Of a stretch of DNA of 64,000 nucleotides, positions 42,296-53,207 are shown in pieces. A program made the position numbers and the translations under genes. Under the pieces are notes generated by a model. It saw nothing but the letters and a program-made list of their open reading frames with translations. It was not told where the DNA came from and made no database searches. Positions within the stretch are counted from its first letter, which is position 1, and each line of letters starts with the position of its first letter. This DNA is from Fonsecaea monophora (lineage: Eukaryota; Ascomycota; Eurotiomycetes; Chaetothyriales; Herpotrichiellaceae): the NCBI RefSeq assembly GCF_001642475.1, contig NW_019173969.1, forward strand, positions 1 through 64,000, written 5' to 3'.

Positions 42296-44637
42296 ATGTC
42301 CATCTATCCACCTACTCGCCATCCTACAAATGCTCTGAATGGTATCGGCGACATGAGCGATGGTGCAGGAACCATCGATCCTGCAGCTTTGAACGCTAGT
42401 GGTACGTCCTTTTCTATTGGTTTCCTCAACCTGATCACTGGGAACACCTCCATGTGTATGTCTTGGTCGAGGACTTGACCCTTGGACATTTGCATGGCGC
42501 ATCGCGGACTTCGTCGGGTTCTCATTCGATTGACATTCTCCGCCGCGTTGCCTTTGCTGACTGCCCATGTGTAACAGGTGGATTGATACAGTCATCGGCC
42601 GACTCGGGCCCGCGCGGCATCAAACGAAGCAGATCTCCCGAACAATATGGTGAATATCATCCAGGCGATGATGATGGTAAGTCCCGACGCCGCTGTTTGA
42701 CGCGTCGGATTTCACTGACACCACGATCACTAGGCCCGCGCAAACGTGGTCGACCATCGAAAACACCTCGAACGTCTGGAGACTATACTGGAAATGCCGA
42801 TGCTCTACCAACGCCCGCCAGTCAGACCTCACCAGAGCTGACCCAGACACCCAGACATCAAGGCGGGCCACAACCTCCAGCCTCCACACCAGTGCAAGCA
42901 TCACCACCGCGAACCCTTCCCAAGTCGACCATCAAGGCGCTGCCTACGGTTAGGGACCATACCAGCGACGTGCTGCAACCTGAAGGAGACGAATACGTGC
43001 CGCGCGAATTTGACGATGCAGGCGAGAAAAAGGTGGACCATTTGGGCTACCTGCAAGGGGGGCGGGAGTACAAGATCAGGACATTTACCCTTCCCGGGAG
43101 AGGACAAAAGCTGTTTATGTTGGCAACCGAATGCGCGCGCCAGCTTCAGTATCGAGACTCATATCTCCTTTTCAACAAAAACCGGTCCCTCTTCAAGATC
43201 ATTGCCAGTGTCAAGGAGAAGGAAGAGCTTGTCAACCGCGAAATCCTGCCTTATTCGTACAGGTCGCGCCAGATCGCCGTTGTGACCGCGCGTTCAATGT
43301 TTCGACAATTCGGCAGTCGCGTCATTAAAGACGGTCGAAGAGTTCGAGACGATTACTGGGAAGCCAAAGCTATCAAGCAAGGATTTACTGAACAGGATGC
43401 TGCTGGCGAGAAGCGACCTGGAGCTGCGAGAGCTAGGGAGGCCGCAGCCCAGGACCAGCTCAATGCTCGCGCGACCGCCGCTGCGGCCTATGGTGACATT
43501 GTTTACAGTAATGGCCCCGGCTATGGTGCCGTGCAACCGCCAGCGCTTCATTCAGGGATCGCATCAACCATGGCGCAACTGGCTTCATTCGACCCTGCCT
43601 ACGAGTCTCGGTACAAGGATATCGTGCGACCGAGGCATGAAATCACAGGTCCGCCATACCAAGATCTGACGCGATCAACCTCGGATGCGGAATTGGCCAG
43701 TCAAGCCAGTCATGCGGCCGAGTACAGCAAGACCATCAATCAACAAAATCGATATAGGCGCGGGCTTGTCGAAGACTACTGGCGCAGACCGCATGAACCG
43801 CCTGTATCGACACCTCCTGCGGAAGCTGCTGAAGTTGTTCCCACGACTCATCCTTTTTCGTCTCCCCGATTCAACACGAGCGATGTTCCTTCCACCCAGC
43901 CTAATGCAATGTCTCATCCTTCTCAACCTCTACCATCCTCGATGAACCCACCTTCATTTCCCCACCAACAACCTCCTATTCAGTCGCCAGTCCGTCAACC
44001 AAATCTGCAACAACCTTTCTCGCGGGAATCATCTCAATACACTCCTCAACACTCAGGTTATCAAAGATCTTCAAGTCTTACTATCTCGCAGCCGGGCTCC
44101 CAACCACAAGCTTTACCCTTTGGGAGTGGAGGTTTCCCTCATGGAATCAACTCACAGCAACAGCAGCAACCGCCGCAGCCGCCACAATCACAGTCGCAGC
44201 AGCAGCAGCAACAGCAACAACAGAACTGGGGAGCTCCTCCACCGCAGCCTCACCAATCTCCAGCTGTCCATCGCATGACTACGCCTCAATTCTCGCCCAG
44301 CTTAGCCCAAGGACAAATCCCTTCGCCATTACCCGGGGGACAACACGCTAGTCCATCACCACATCCGCAACAAATGCAGCCACCACAGATGCCATTGCTC
44401 CATCATCAAGGGAGTTCTGGTGGAATCGGAGGACAGCAGCTCTACGGACCTGGAGCAGGACTGCAGGCGATGAATGCAGCTGCAGGATATGGCGCTCTTG
44501 GGATTGGCCAGAGAGGCATTTATCCCATGGGCGGACAAAACCAGTTTATGCAGCCCAATCCTCAACATGGACAAGGATGGCCTGGACCTCAGAATCAGGG
44601 TCAGGGCGGTGGACAGTGGACACAAGGATTCCAGTAG
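42296..44637 (+). CDS. RSC7: Chromatin remodelling subunit Rsc7/Swp82 (Npl6)
   Basis: Three exons, 42296-42401, 42578-42676 and 42734-44637, give 702 residues; donors are GTACGT and GTAAGT, acceptors TAACAG and CACTAG, both introns phase 1. Exon 3 opens with an AT-hook-like motif (PRKRGRPSKTPR). The Rsc7/Swp82 domain follows at about 160-300: EYVPREFDDAGEKKVDHLG, GGREYKIRTFTLPGRG, MLATECARQLQYRDSYLLF, NREILPYSYRSRQIAVVTA, FRQFGSRVIKDGRRVRDDYWE. The C-terminal 350 residues are Pro/Gln-rich with a polyglutamine run. In yeast Rsc7 and Swp82 are paralogous subunits of RSC and SWI/SNF; filamentous fungi usually have one gene serving this role, so the symbol names the family. The long C/T-rich leader upstream suggests complex transcriptional control. 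Confidence 0.93.
44155..44223 (+). repeat. CAG/CAA repeat encoding Gln/Pro run in Rsc7
   Basis: Mixed CAG/CAA codons with interspersed CCG/CCA encode QQQQQPPQPPQSQSQ, then nine Gln. Codon interruption makes it less unstable than a pure CAG tract. Confidence 0.85.
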
Positions 44638-45448
44638 GTCCGGGACTCGGATTGATTTTGAGATTTAAAGACGCCATAAAACACAACAACACAACCAAAA
44701 AAAAGAAAAGGAGATTGTTAATGGACGAGTGGGTCTTCTCCTTTGCAACATGCATCATCAGTTGGACAGGATCCGACTTATTTCTGAGAATTGTATACTC
44801 AGTTCAATTGGTCGCCACCTGGATCACAGGACAGCACAGGACAATGGCCGATACAGTCAGATATCTTGTTCTTAGGGTTTTGACTTATGAAACGCATCGG
44901 GGAGGTGTTGCATAGCGTGGCAGGCATAAGAGAAATCATCGGAGGTTTTTGGATCGCTGAGCAATTCATGTTGGGAGGTTGCACAGTGAAGCGTATGGAA
45001 GGGATGTCGGATGCACTTGAAAAGGTGGATTGCGAGCACCTGTGGGCTATTCTTTTTTCTAAGGGGGTTCTCATCGTCCTTTCTCTACCTCTTTTATTGA
45101 TCATGCCTTCGTATCAGCTCTTTTGTTGGGGGAGGGACAGAAGGAGGCGGTTGCGCTCGGTGTTGATGAGTTCCGGGGTTCAGAACATGTGGTATGTTGC
45201 CTCCTCCAAAGGTAGCTGGATGTTTTTTGGTTCCACGGTCCTATTTTTTTCCTTGTGTATTATCACCTTTCGCAATCTGCCTCTCTCCTTGCCCTTTTTT
45301 TTCTGATTTTTCTTGGTCTGTTGCATTTGAGGGATTCTCATGGCATTGGAAACGAGGGACACGAACGGGATGGGAATGGGAATGGGAAACATGTTTGCGA
45401 AGTTTGTGTTGCTGGTTTTTTTGGGGATCAGGCCTCTCTATCACACAA

Positions 45449-45497
45449 CCTACCTACTTACCTAACTACCTACCTCCTCGCCTATCTACCTACATAG
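45449..45497. repeat. TACC/TACT tetranucleotide repeat
   Basis: Imperfect CTAC(C/T) units over about 50 bases. Confidence 0.75.
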
Positions 45498-45825
45498 CAG
45501 TTTTAATCTGTGAATTGCAAATTCGAGCTTTTAATGGTGGAAAAACACACTTTTACGGTCCACGCATATTGCGAGATGAGCGTGTATACCTTTTCCTACG
45601 CATAAGTTGTGCCATGAGTAGTAAGTAAGTAGGTACGTAGGAACTAGACAGAGGTTGTTGTCACCGCTGCTTACACTCCATTTTCTCAGTCGATGGAATA
45701 CAAAGTACAAGTGACAAATACGTATATCCATGATCACAGGGTTCTGGCATGACTTGTGCAAGTGGGGACTTTTCACCGCTTGGGAGTCGCAAAGGCTGAA
45801 GGGGTACAAAAAAAAGAGGAAGAAT

Positions 45826-45846
45826 AGACAGACAGACAGACAGACA
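45826..45846. repeat. (GACA)n microsatellite
   Basis: AGACAGACAGACAGACAGACA, five units. Confidence 0.9.
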
Positions 45847-45900
45847 TCTGTTGCCCACTACCCACATACCCAGAACTGCCAGTTTGCCAGTCCTACGAGT

Positions 45901-45929
45901 ATGATAATGATGATGATGTTGTTGTTGTC
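45901..45929. repeat. GAT / GTT trinucleotide repeats
   Basis: ATGATAATGATGATGATG followed by TTGTTGTTGT. Confidence 0.8.
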
Positions 45930-45981
45930 GTGGGGTCAGCTTTGGATCTGCCGGGTCTAGAATGAGCCCCACGCGTAAGGT

Positions 45982-46021
45982 ATGGAGAGATGGAGAGATG
46001 GAGAGAGGGAGAGAGGGAGTG
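45982..46021. repeat. GGAGAGAT / GGAGAGAG tandem repeat
   Basis: Five 8-base units, the first two ending in T and the rest in G. Confidence 0.85.
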
Positions 46022-46406
46022 AGCAAAGTGGGCGAACCGCGGGCAGCGGGCAGATCGCCCTCCTAACCGTACAAAGCCTCGTTGAATCGGAAATGCCATT
46101 TTCTCGCGGGTTTCTTTAAACTGAGCGGACGGGTGGTATTCGCATCGATGCCTTTTTGTTGATTCTCGATTGTTGCTTGGACGGTTTACATATATTCACA
46201 CACGTACATCCACCGTTCACAGGCCCAGAGCGTGAGTTACGCCGATAAGCGAGAGGGAACGCATTCTAGTCTTTCTTAACTGCTGTCCATCCATCCAACC
46301 ATATCCCAAGCACAATCGCTGTGGTATAGTGCTGGAGCCAGGGTCTGTGTCTGGCACATTGTATATCCAACCATCTCCAAGCTCCGTGACCGACGACAAA
46401 GCACAG

Positions 46407-48033
46407 ATGGGGGTATCTTCAGAAGTGAACAGGGAGAAGCAATATGCTCGAGCCAGTATTCCCTTGAAGGTGATAATAATAGGGTAAATTGACGATTCAA
46501 AGGTCCAATGGAGGACCGAATCCCAACGAAATACAAACTGACACCTGTTGACAACCACAGGGCGGGCATCGGAGGTCTGGCTGCTGCATTGGCTCTTGGG
46601 AAACGAGGCCACAATGTCCACATTGTCGAATTTGCCCCCGAGATCCAGGAGGTCGGAGCCGGGATCCAGTGTGCACCCAACATGCTCCGGCTCCTGGATC
46701 GGTGGGGCGTAGGCGCCCAGGTTCGACGAACGGGTGTCGCGCTGAGGGCCATCCACATCCTGCGGTGGCAGGGAGGATCTCTCCTGGGCAGCGTCCCGAT
46801 CAACCAAGCCCATGGCGAGCAGTTTGTTGTGCATCGCGCTGACCTGCAAATGGCTCTGCTGGAGAAAGCAATGGCCCTGCCCAATGTGAAGCTGCAGACC
46901 AACATAAAAGTCGAGAACGTCCAGTTCAGTCCGGCCGCGGTGGAGCTCAACGACGGGTCGACGATTCATGGAGACGTGGTGCTCGCGGCCGACGGTATCA
47001 AGTCCATGGTCCGTGCGAAGCTCCTGGGAGACGACAAAGACGTGGCAATACCGACCGGAGACGCCGTCTTCAGGGTCGTCCTGACCAAAGACATTCTGAG
47101 CAAACACCCGGATCTGTTGCCGTATATCGAAGAGAAGAAGGCAATTCGGTGGGTCGGACCAGGAAGACACATCATTGCCTATCCTGTGCGCAACCATGAG
47201 ATCTAGTAAGTGTCTCTCGTCCGAAGACCTTTGGATGACTTAGCAAAGTAGCATTCTCTTGATATGGCAGAAGTACATGCTAACCACCAAGCCAGCAACG
47301 TGGCACTTGCTCACCCTGATCGCGGGCGGGTTGACGAGAGCTGGACAACCGTCACATCAAAGAAGAACCTGCTCTCGGAATACGAAGGCTGGGATCCAAT
47401 GCTGATTAAGATGTTGGATCTTGTCCCCGAGGGCGACGTTCTGGAGTGGAAATTGTGCATGCACATGCCTCTTTTACGATGGGTCCGAGATTCGGTTGCC
47501 CTGTTGGGCGATGCGTGCCATCCCATGTTGTATGTACTGCCCCTTGTTTTTGAGTCCCCGTCTGCCTGAAGTGATTCTGATCTTGTTGGCAGACCATACG
47601 TGGCTCAGGGTGCGGCGCAAGCTGTGGAAGACGCAGCCTCGCTAGGAGTGGTCCTCTCGTCGATATCATCCAAGGACGAAATCCCTGCTGCGCTTCGAGC
47701 ATACGAAAAGGCTCAAAAAGCCCGAGCCGAGCACATCCAACAAACCTGCTTGGCGACCAGAGCCGCTCTTCATCTGCCCGATGGTCCCGAGCAGGAAGCT
47801 CGTGATCAGAAGTTCAAGGTCTTGTCTTCGGGCGGCTCCAACGACGATAAATGGGGGGATCCGGAGATGCAGAAATTCCTGTGGAGTTGGGATGCTGAGG
47901 CAAAGGCCGAGGAGGCTTGGAAAGGCGAGTGTGAGCCTTTCTCTCTCTTCATCGAGACAATCTGAGTTTGCTCTGGAATGCTAACTTGACACCAGGTATT
48001 CGGCGTGAGTCGGGCACACAGAGTCGACTGTGA
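46407..48033 (+). CDS. FAD-dependent monooxygenase, salicylate-hydroxylase type
   Basis: Five exons, 46407-46483, 46561-47205, 47296-47529, 47593-47930 and 47996-48033, give 443 residues. Splicing of exons 1 and 2 restores the Rossmann GxGxxG (VIIIGAGIGG, residues 22-31). Further group A flavoprotein motifs: an acidic end of strand 2 (HIVEF), the arginine after NMLRLLDRWG, the DG motif in DVVLAADGIKSMVR, and the GD motif in VALLGDACHPMLPYVAQG (joined across intron 3). The family hydroxylates aromatic acids using NAD(P)H and oxygen; salicylate to catechol is the namesake, but the real substrate cannot be read from sequence. The last intron (GTGAGC ... CTAAC ... CCAG) is preferred; without it the frame ends at 47965. 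No signal peptide, so cytosolic. It lies upstream of an MFS transporter in the same direction. Confidence 0.9.
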
Positions 48034-48506
48034 TTTTTGGGTCGCAATCATCGAACTTTGCAACAGCCAGAGCTGCCATAGATCTTTTTAAACTGGTTCA
48101 TGTGAGCGGCGAGGTGCAAAATATACTGAGGTGGCTTTGTGTATGCGAATGTATCTTCTGCATATCAGTCTACAATTTCAAGCAAGATGTACCCACAAGT
48201 ATATGGCATTGCCTGAATCCGTGTGGAGCTCCCCAGACGTCTCTAAGTCGATTGTTGGAGGAAGTGGGAGATGGAAAAGGGAATCATGTGGCATTAGGAC
48301 GATCGGAATAGAATCCAGCGAAACCCCGTGAACGCAGGCTTCTGCTATACCGAGAATTGCCCAGCCACTTGCCAGCATTTGGGCACCGGGTAAATGTGGT
48401 GATTGTTCGTTCCCTATGACAAGTCAGGTTTTTTACGCTCCTTCGGATCTTCTACTTCAGCATCCATCACATCGACGCTAGCTCTGCTTAGTAGGCCATA
48501 GAGCTC
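48034..48506. other. Intergenic downstream of the monooxygenase
   Basis: Nothing recognisable. Confidence 0.5.
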
Positions 48507-48956
48507 ATGGGCATGGGCACCAAGGGCTTTGCCGGATCATTAAGAATGCGGTCTGGACGCGGGTCTAAATCAACAACCCATGGCCAAGGTGGCAATTGGT
48601 ACAATCACCACAACCAGCACAACTACTCGGACGAGTTCAGACCGACAAAGGCGGCTTGCAACGACAATCCAGTCGAATCCCACGTTGCTGGTAGATCCCA
48701 GAATTCTCTTCCACCACTGACCATTTCCAGACTTGTTGATTTGTTCATGGGCCACATCATGACGCCGTCACCTAGCGCCTCTTTAGTATCTGCCGGGAAC
48801 CCGCTCTTCGGCGGAGAAACCACCCAGGTGCAAGCTTCCCCAGTCAACTATCGCCCCTTATCCATCCCAATACCGCACACTCACTATTGGAACTCCCAAG
48901 ACTGGCGTATTTCCGGTGACGAGAGCCCCATTCCAAGTACATCCTCTGCTTGCTAA
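48507..48956 (+). CDS. Doubtful 149-residue ORF
   Basis: An uninterrupted frame opens MGMGTKGFAGSLRMRSGRG and continues with His/Asn-rich sequence and a Ser/Pro-rich end. LPPLTISRLVDLFMGHI near residue 70-85 is the only part that looks like a folded segment. No family recognised and no membrane helix or signal peptide. It lies between the monooxygenase and the transporter on the same strand. Could be a small orphan gene, the end of a decayed regulator, or chance. Confidence 0.3.
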   Translation: MGMGTKGFAGSLRMRSGRGSKSTTHGQGGNWYNHHNQHNYSDEFRPTKAACNDNPVESHVAGRSQNSLPPLTISRLVDLFMGHIMTPSPSASLVSAGNPLFGGETTQVQASPVNYRPLSIPIPHTHYWNSQDWRISGDESPIPSTSSAC

Positions 48957-49321
48957 AGAGGGTGGAGACCCCGCCTCATCGCCCCACCGCTTCCTTCGTC
49001 GAACATGCTTGATAGGTACAAACGGCGGAGGAGAGGGACCCTTCGTTGGAAGGGGGATAGTTGGCAAGCAGAAGAGTGGGAGGTAACGGCTAGTTGAGGC
49101 CTAAACCTAGACTTTGGATGGCCCCAGAAAAAAAAATATGGCCGAATGGGAAAGGTCTGTGCTTCATTTATTATGAAAAGACGATCAATGTTCCTGCTCT
49201 GCCACATGGCCTTCGCTTCATCTTCAACCACGTTCCTCTCTCTCAGTTCCATTCTGTGGCCAAGTCCAAACTCTTCGCCCTTGATCTCCTGAGCCGGACA
49301 CTCTACAGATATCGCCCCATC
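48957..49321 (+). promoter_or_regulatory. Upstream region of the MFS transporter gene
   Basis: 365 bp between the doubtful ORF and the transporter ATG; no clear TATA box. Contains an A8 tract near 49130. Confidence 0.4.
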
Positions 49322-51256
49322 ATGACGGGAGAACATGAGCACGGCCACCATCCAGCCCATTTGAAGCACAGGTGAGTCACGCAAGATCGCCTGATGTTTG
49401 TCTGGTGGATTCTCAATACTTACTGACATCCTGTTGTGTTGGCTAGCCATGCTCACGAAGAGGCCATTCCGGGAACTGTGAATTTGCAAGCTCAAGGTAC
49501 TTTCGCTGCATTAGCTACCTACAGCTCGAGTCCAAGCCAAGTGGCTCAAAGCTTTAAAAAGCCAAGTCTACAAGATGCTAATACTTCGTGTTTAGAGGGC
49601 GATGATACCGGTTACGGTCAAGCTCTGTTTCCCGTGCCAGCAGACGATCCCAACGACCCGCTACAATGGGGCAACTTCAAGAAGACAATGATTCTGTGCA
49701 TCTGCGCAGCGTATTCTTTCTTGGGGAACTCGTCCTTGCTCGGTCCTTCGGTCTACATTGGCATCTATGCGGAATCGTTTGGGATTGACCCCAATAAGGC
49801 TTCAAACCTGATCTCCTACCCCAACCTGGCCTATGGCTTTGGGTCCTTGCTCCTGGTCCCCGCCTATCTCAAATTTGGCCGACGCCCTGTCATGCTCGTT
49901 TCCATTATCTTTGTAAGTCCGCTCATCCTGCTTGGGATGTCTGTACCCAGAGCTCAATCATCCGCTAACACTGACTTCTCAGTTTGCTGTTGGCCTGATC
50001 GGCTGCTCTCAATGCGACTCATATGGCACTCTAATGGCATGTCGCATCATTCATGCGTTTGGTTCTGGAGTATGTGAAGCTCTGCCCGTGCAGCTTGTCA
50101 ATGACATTTTCTTCCTTCACGAACGTGGCCAAAGGTTGGGCTACTACACCGTTTGCCTCTGCCTGGGTGCCACTGGACCTTTATATGCTGGCTACATGCT
50201 TGCGGGAGGCTACTCGTGGCGGCTATTCTTCTACGTCGAGTTCGCCTTCGCGTGCGCTCTGTTCATCCTGGCTTTCTTCTTTGTCGAAGAAACCTGGTAC
50301 AAGCGTGAGGAGATGAAGAGGATCCTCGGAGCGGCCGTTGAGGCTTCTCCGATCGAGAAAGGTGTTGGGGCCGACTTGCACGAGGTTTCAAGCCCTGCGC
50401 CGGACAGGAAGTCATTTGTTTCTACGCTCAAGCTGTGGGGCGTGTACGACCGTGATGTCTCGTTCTTCATGACTGCCGCCCGGTCTTTCACATATTTCGC
50501 CGTTCCATCTGTGTTCTGGGTGGTTTCGACATATGGTATCTACATTGGTCTGGGGGCTTTGGCATTCAACTACACTTTCCCTGCTAAGATTGTTGCCCCC
50601 CCTTACAATTGGAGTCAGGTAAGCATGCGACAACCCCTGTTATCGCCTCGGAAAGGGTCAAAATGAAAACTGACATACTTGAACTATAGACTAATTCCGG
50701 CTTGATCGCCGTTGGCAATGCCCTGGGATACATCCTCGCCATCCCCTTCACCACGTCATCCGACCGATTGGCTGCGTATCTGACCAAGAAGAACAATGGG
50801 ATCCGCGAAGCTGAAATGCGTCTGGGTGTTCTCCTGCCTGCCATGCTGATTGGGCCGGCCGGCCTGATCGTGTATGGGTACACGGCGCAGGATAATCTGC
50901 ATTGGATCGGCTACTTTGCGGGTGTGGCCATGTGCAACTGGTCGGCGTACTTCTACTTCACTTTCACCCTTGCCTACGCGGTTGACAGCTACACGGTCAA
51001 TCTGTCCGAGATGCTCATTGCCATGAACCTGGGCAAACAGGCCATCTCATTCGGCTTTGGCTTCAAGATCCTCGACTGGATCCTCGAGAGCGGCTACGTC
51101 ACTATCATTGCCGGCGTCTTCTGCGGCGTCCTGATGGCTAACAACCTCATGCTCCTGGTGTTCATGTTCTTTGGCAAGAAGATCCGCATCGCTACCAGCA
51201 AGACCTGGCTAGCCCAGATGCATCGCAAGACTCATGTTGTGGGAGAATCACATTAA
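49322..51256 (+). CDS. Major facilitator superfamily transporter (DHA1-like, NDIFFLHERG type)
   Basis: Four exons, 49322-49371, 49447-49912, 49983-50618 and 50690-51256, give 572 residues; frame is kept across all joins. The soluble N-terminus is His-rich (HEHGHHPAHLKHSHAHEE), followed by DPNDPLQWGNFKK before helix 1, typical of fungal drug:H+ antiporter-like carriers. Later landmarks are the loop 2-3 motif LKFGRRP, RIIHAFGSGVCEALPVQLVN with NDIFFLHERG after it, GATGPLYAGYML and a long central loop at about 290-345. Around 12 hydrophobic segments can be traced. Substrate is unknown; related carriers move small organic molecules or drugs across the plasma membrane. Same strand as the adjacent aromatic-acid monooxygenase, so import or export of its substrate or product is possible. 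Confidence 0.9.
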
Positions 51257-51757
51257 GAGCCAACAATAGGAAAACGAACGAAGGTGGTTTTGTGGAGGGA
51301 GAGACAACGAAACTCATGCGGTCCAAAACAAGCTTGCAGTTTCCGTGACATTGCGACGGTCAAATTCACCTGTCGGCACCTGACCTCCAGTTATTTCTTT
51401 CTTGTCACCATGTGCCATTCTATACAAGGCATCTTTGTCGAACACTCCCCGGCTATACTTCCTCTTCTATTTGGATGTCACTACGGACCCCAGGACTAGT
51501 GCCGACTGTGATGTTTTGGTGTTGCTCTTGGCTATACAGTGAAAATATATCAGTGAAAAGGTCGTGTTTCCACAGAGGAATGAGAAACCTCTTCATCCAT
51601 CCCATCTTGAAAGCTCTACAACTCCAAGAAGGTCTGCTTCGACCAATACCAACAGTCCTTCCTCCGTCATCTTTCTCTCTCCTCTCTGTCTCGTTTCCCT
51701 CAATCTCGACCTTTTGTTCATTCATTCAGCCCTTCATTGTGCGCTGACACTGTGACA
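51257..51757. promoter_or_regulatory. Interval between the transporter and the secreted-protein gene
   Basis: 3' side of the transporter and promoter of the next gene. The last 110 bases before the ATG are C/T-rich (TTTCTCTCTCCTCTCTGTCTCG). Confidence 0.5.
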
Positions 51758-53207
51758 ATGCGCTTTCACACCTTCACAATGTCTGCCAAATTCGTTCTGG
51801 CTCTGTCCGTCTCCTTCCTCGTCCTTTCCTCTCCGGTGTTTGCGAAGGTCTCGGCTCGCGCAGCAAACATTTGCACCTGGACCGATGCGATGCCAGTGTT
51901 GTACCACGAGTATGGCACCGACGTCTGCCCACCTCGATTTCGGCTCAAGCCGGGCAGCGGTGATTGTCAGGACGACCCAGGGTCATTCAACGTGGTTGAC
52001 TGCGCCAGCTTCTGCGAAATGAGGACCGAGTTCCGCTATGGCCAAGAGGTACCCTATCATGTCATGCCCATGTGCACTGGCGGTAAGTCCATGGTCTCGC
52101 ACTTCATCCTTTCCGAGTGAGATTCATAAGCTGATGATATAATCTGTGATGTTGGGGACAAAACAGGAACCTCTTGCACCTTGACCGAAAATAGACATGT
52201 TGGCAGCAACTGGAAGTTCAAGCTGAATGGCAATTACAAGACCGGACCCTTCACTGCTGGGTTAGTACCGACTTCGTAATCCCAAATGGTGAAGACTGAC
52301 GTGAGTGTGTTTAGCGTTGCTGGTGGCTACAATGAAAAGGCTGGCCAGAGTGAGAGCTTCAAATATTCCAAGGACCTCAAGCACAATGAATGTGGATATT
52401 TCACCTTCATTCCCATCATGCGTGACACCTGTGGGACCTACACCGAAGGCCAACTGGACAAGTACAACAACCCGGCGGCAGAGTGCAAATCGACGAGAAC
52501 AGTAGGCAATGCTTGCTGTAGTCAGGCCGTGACAGTCACAGATCGGTTTTACTGGTTCACGCGTGTTGTTCGTGGCGTTGCAGTGTTTGTCTACCTCAAC
52601 TGCGACACTCTCGAGCCTTTGGAGGACAAATATCAAGAAAGCCCCTTCAACAAGCCAGGCGTTCGTCTGCCCCGTGGCTTGGGGCTGACAAATGCCTACA
52701 AGGACATATGGTTTGCGTCGCAGTTCAAAACTCTGGCATCGCAGTCCGATAGCGCTGTGTGCAATGACCACAAGGATGTCAACGCCACCGACTGCATGGA
52801 GGTTTTGGCTGATGTGACTGATCGCGGTGCCGACGTTGTTCCACTGTCAAACACAGCTAAGGGCAACGGAATCACGATTGGGGTAAGTCCTTGTATGCTC
52901 TTCGTCCTTTGTCGGTCATTTCTTTCTGTCACCGTCCAAGTCTCCTCAAAGATGCAAAAAGAGAGAGCAATGCTGATCTGGAAACGTACAGGCCTTCAAC
53001 AGCTGCATCATGCACCTATCATTCAATGAGGAATGGATACCTGGAAGATGTGTGGTCTCCTATCTGGAGATCGCAGCCGCAGCGCAGACCGTCTTTGACA
53101 CCTGTACCAACAACAGTACTGGCATGATTGGAGGAAGCCATGTCGTGAGACGCATTGGCGAATGTGGAGCCACGGTTTCATTCCTTTCAAAATCCACTCC
53201 TCTTTGA
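51758..53207 (+). CDS. Secreted cysteine-rich protein of unknown family
   Basis: Four exons, 51758-52082, 52167-52260, 52315-52882 and 52992-53207, give 400 residues. Donors are GTAAGT, GTTAGT and GTAAGT; acceptors end in AACAG, TTTAG and ACAG. A signal peptide is clear (MSAKFVLALSVSFLVLSSPVFA, spanning about residues 8-29; a second ATG at 51779 would begin exactly there). The mature part has 19 cysteines spread along its length, a distribution that suggests disulfides, and sites of N-glycosylation type (NAT, NNST). No membrane helix or GPI-like tail. I recognise no family. Located between an MFS transporter and a transcription factor on the same strand. An extracellular role is inferred from the signal and cysteines only; it could be an enzyme, a binding protein or an effector-like protein. 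Confidence 0.78.

Larger units (their letters stand above)
44638..46406. other. Microsatellite-rich intergenic region
   Basis: No supported gene. Holds at least four simple repeats within 600 bp (TACC, GACA, GAT/GTT and GGAGAGAT families). The leftmost 400 bases follow the Rsc7 stop and are A/T-richer, as expected of a 3' UTR. Confidence 0.55.

Noticed and set aside
45826..46021. CRISPR-like array
   Set aside because: The repeats are contiguous 4- to 8-base microsatellites without spacers, in a eukaryotic genome.
46217..47197. 326-codon minus-strand frame
   Set aside because: Lies antisense to the monooxygenase exons; composition follows the codon pattern of the real gene and shows no domain.
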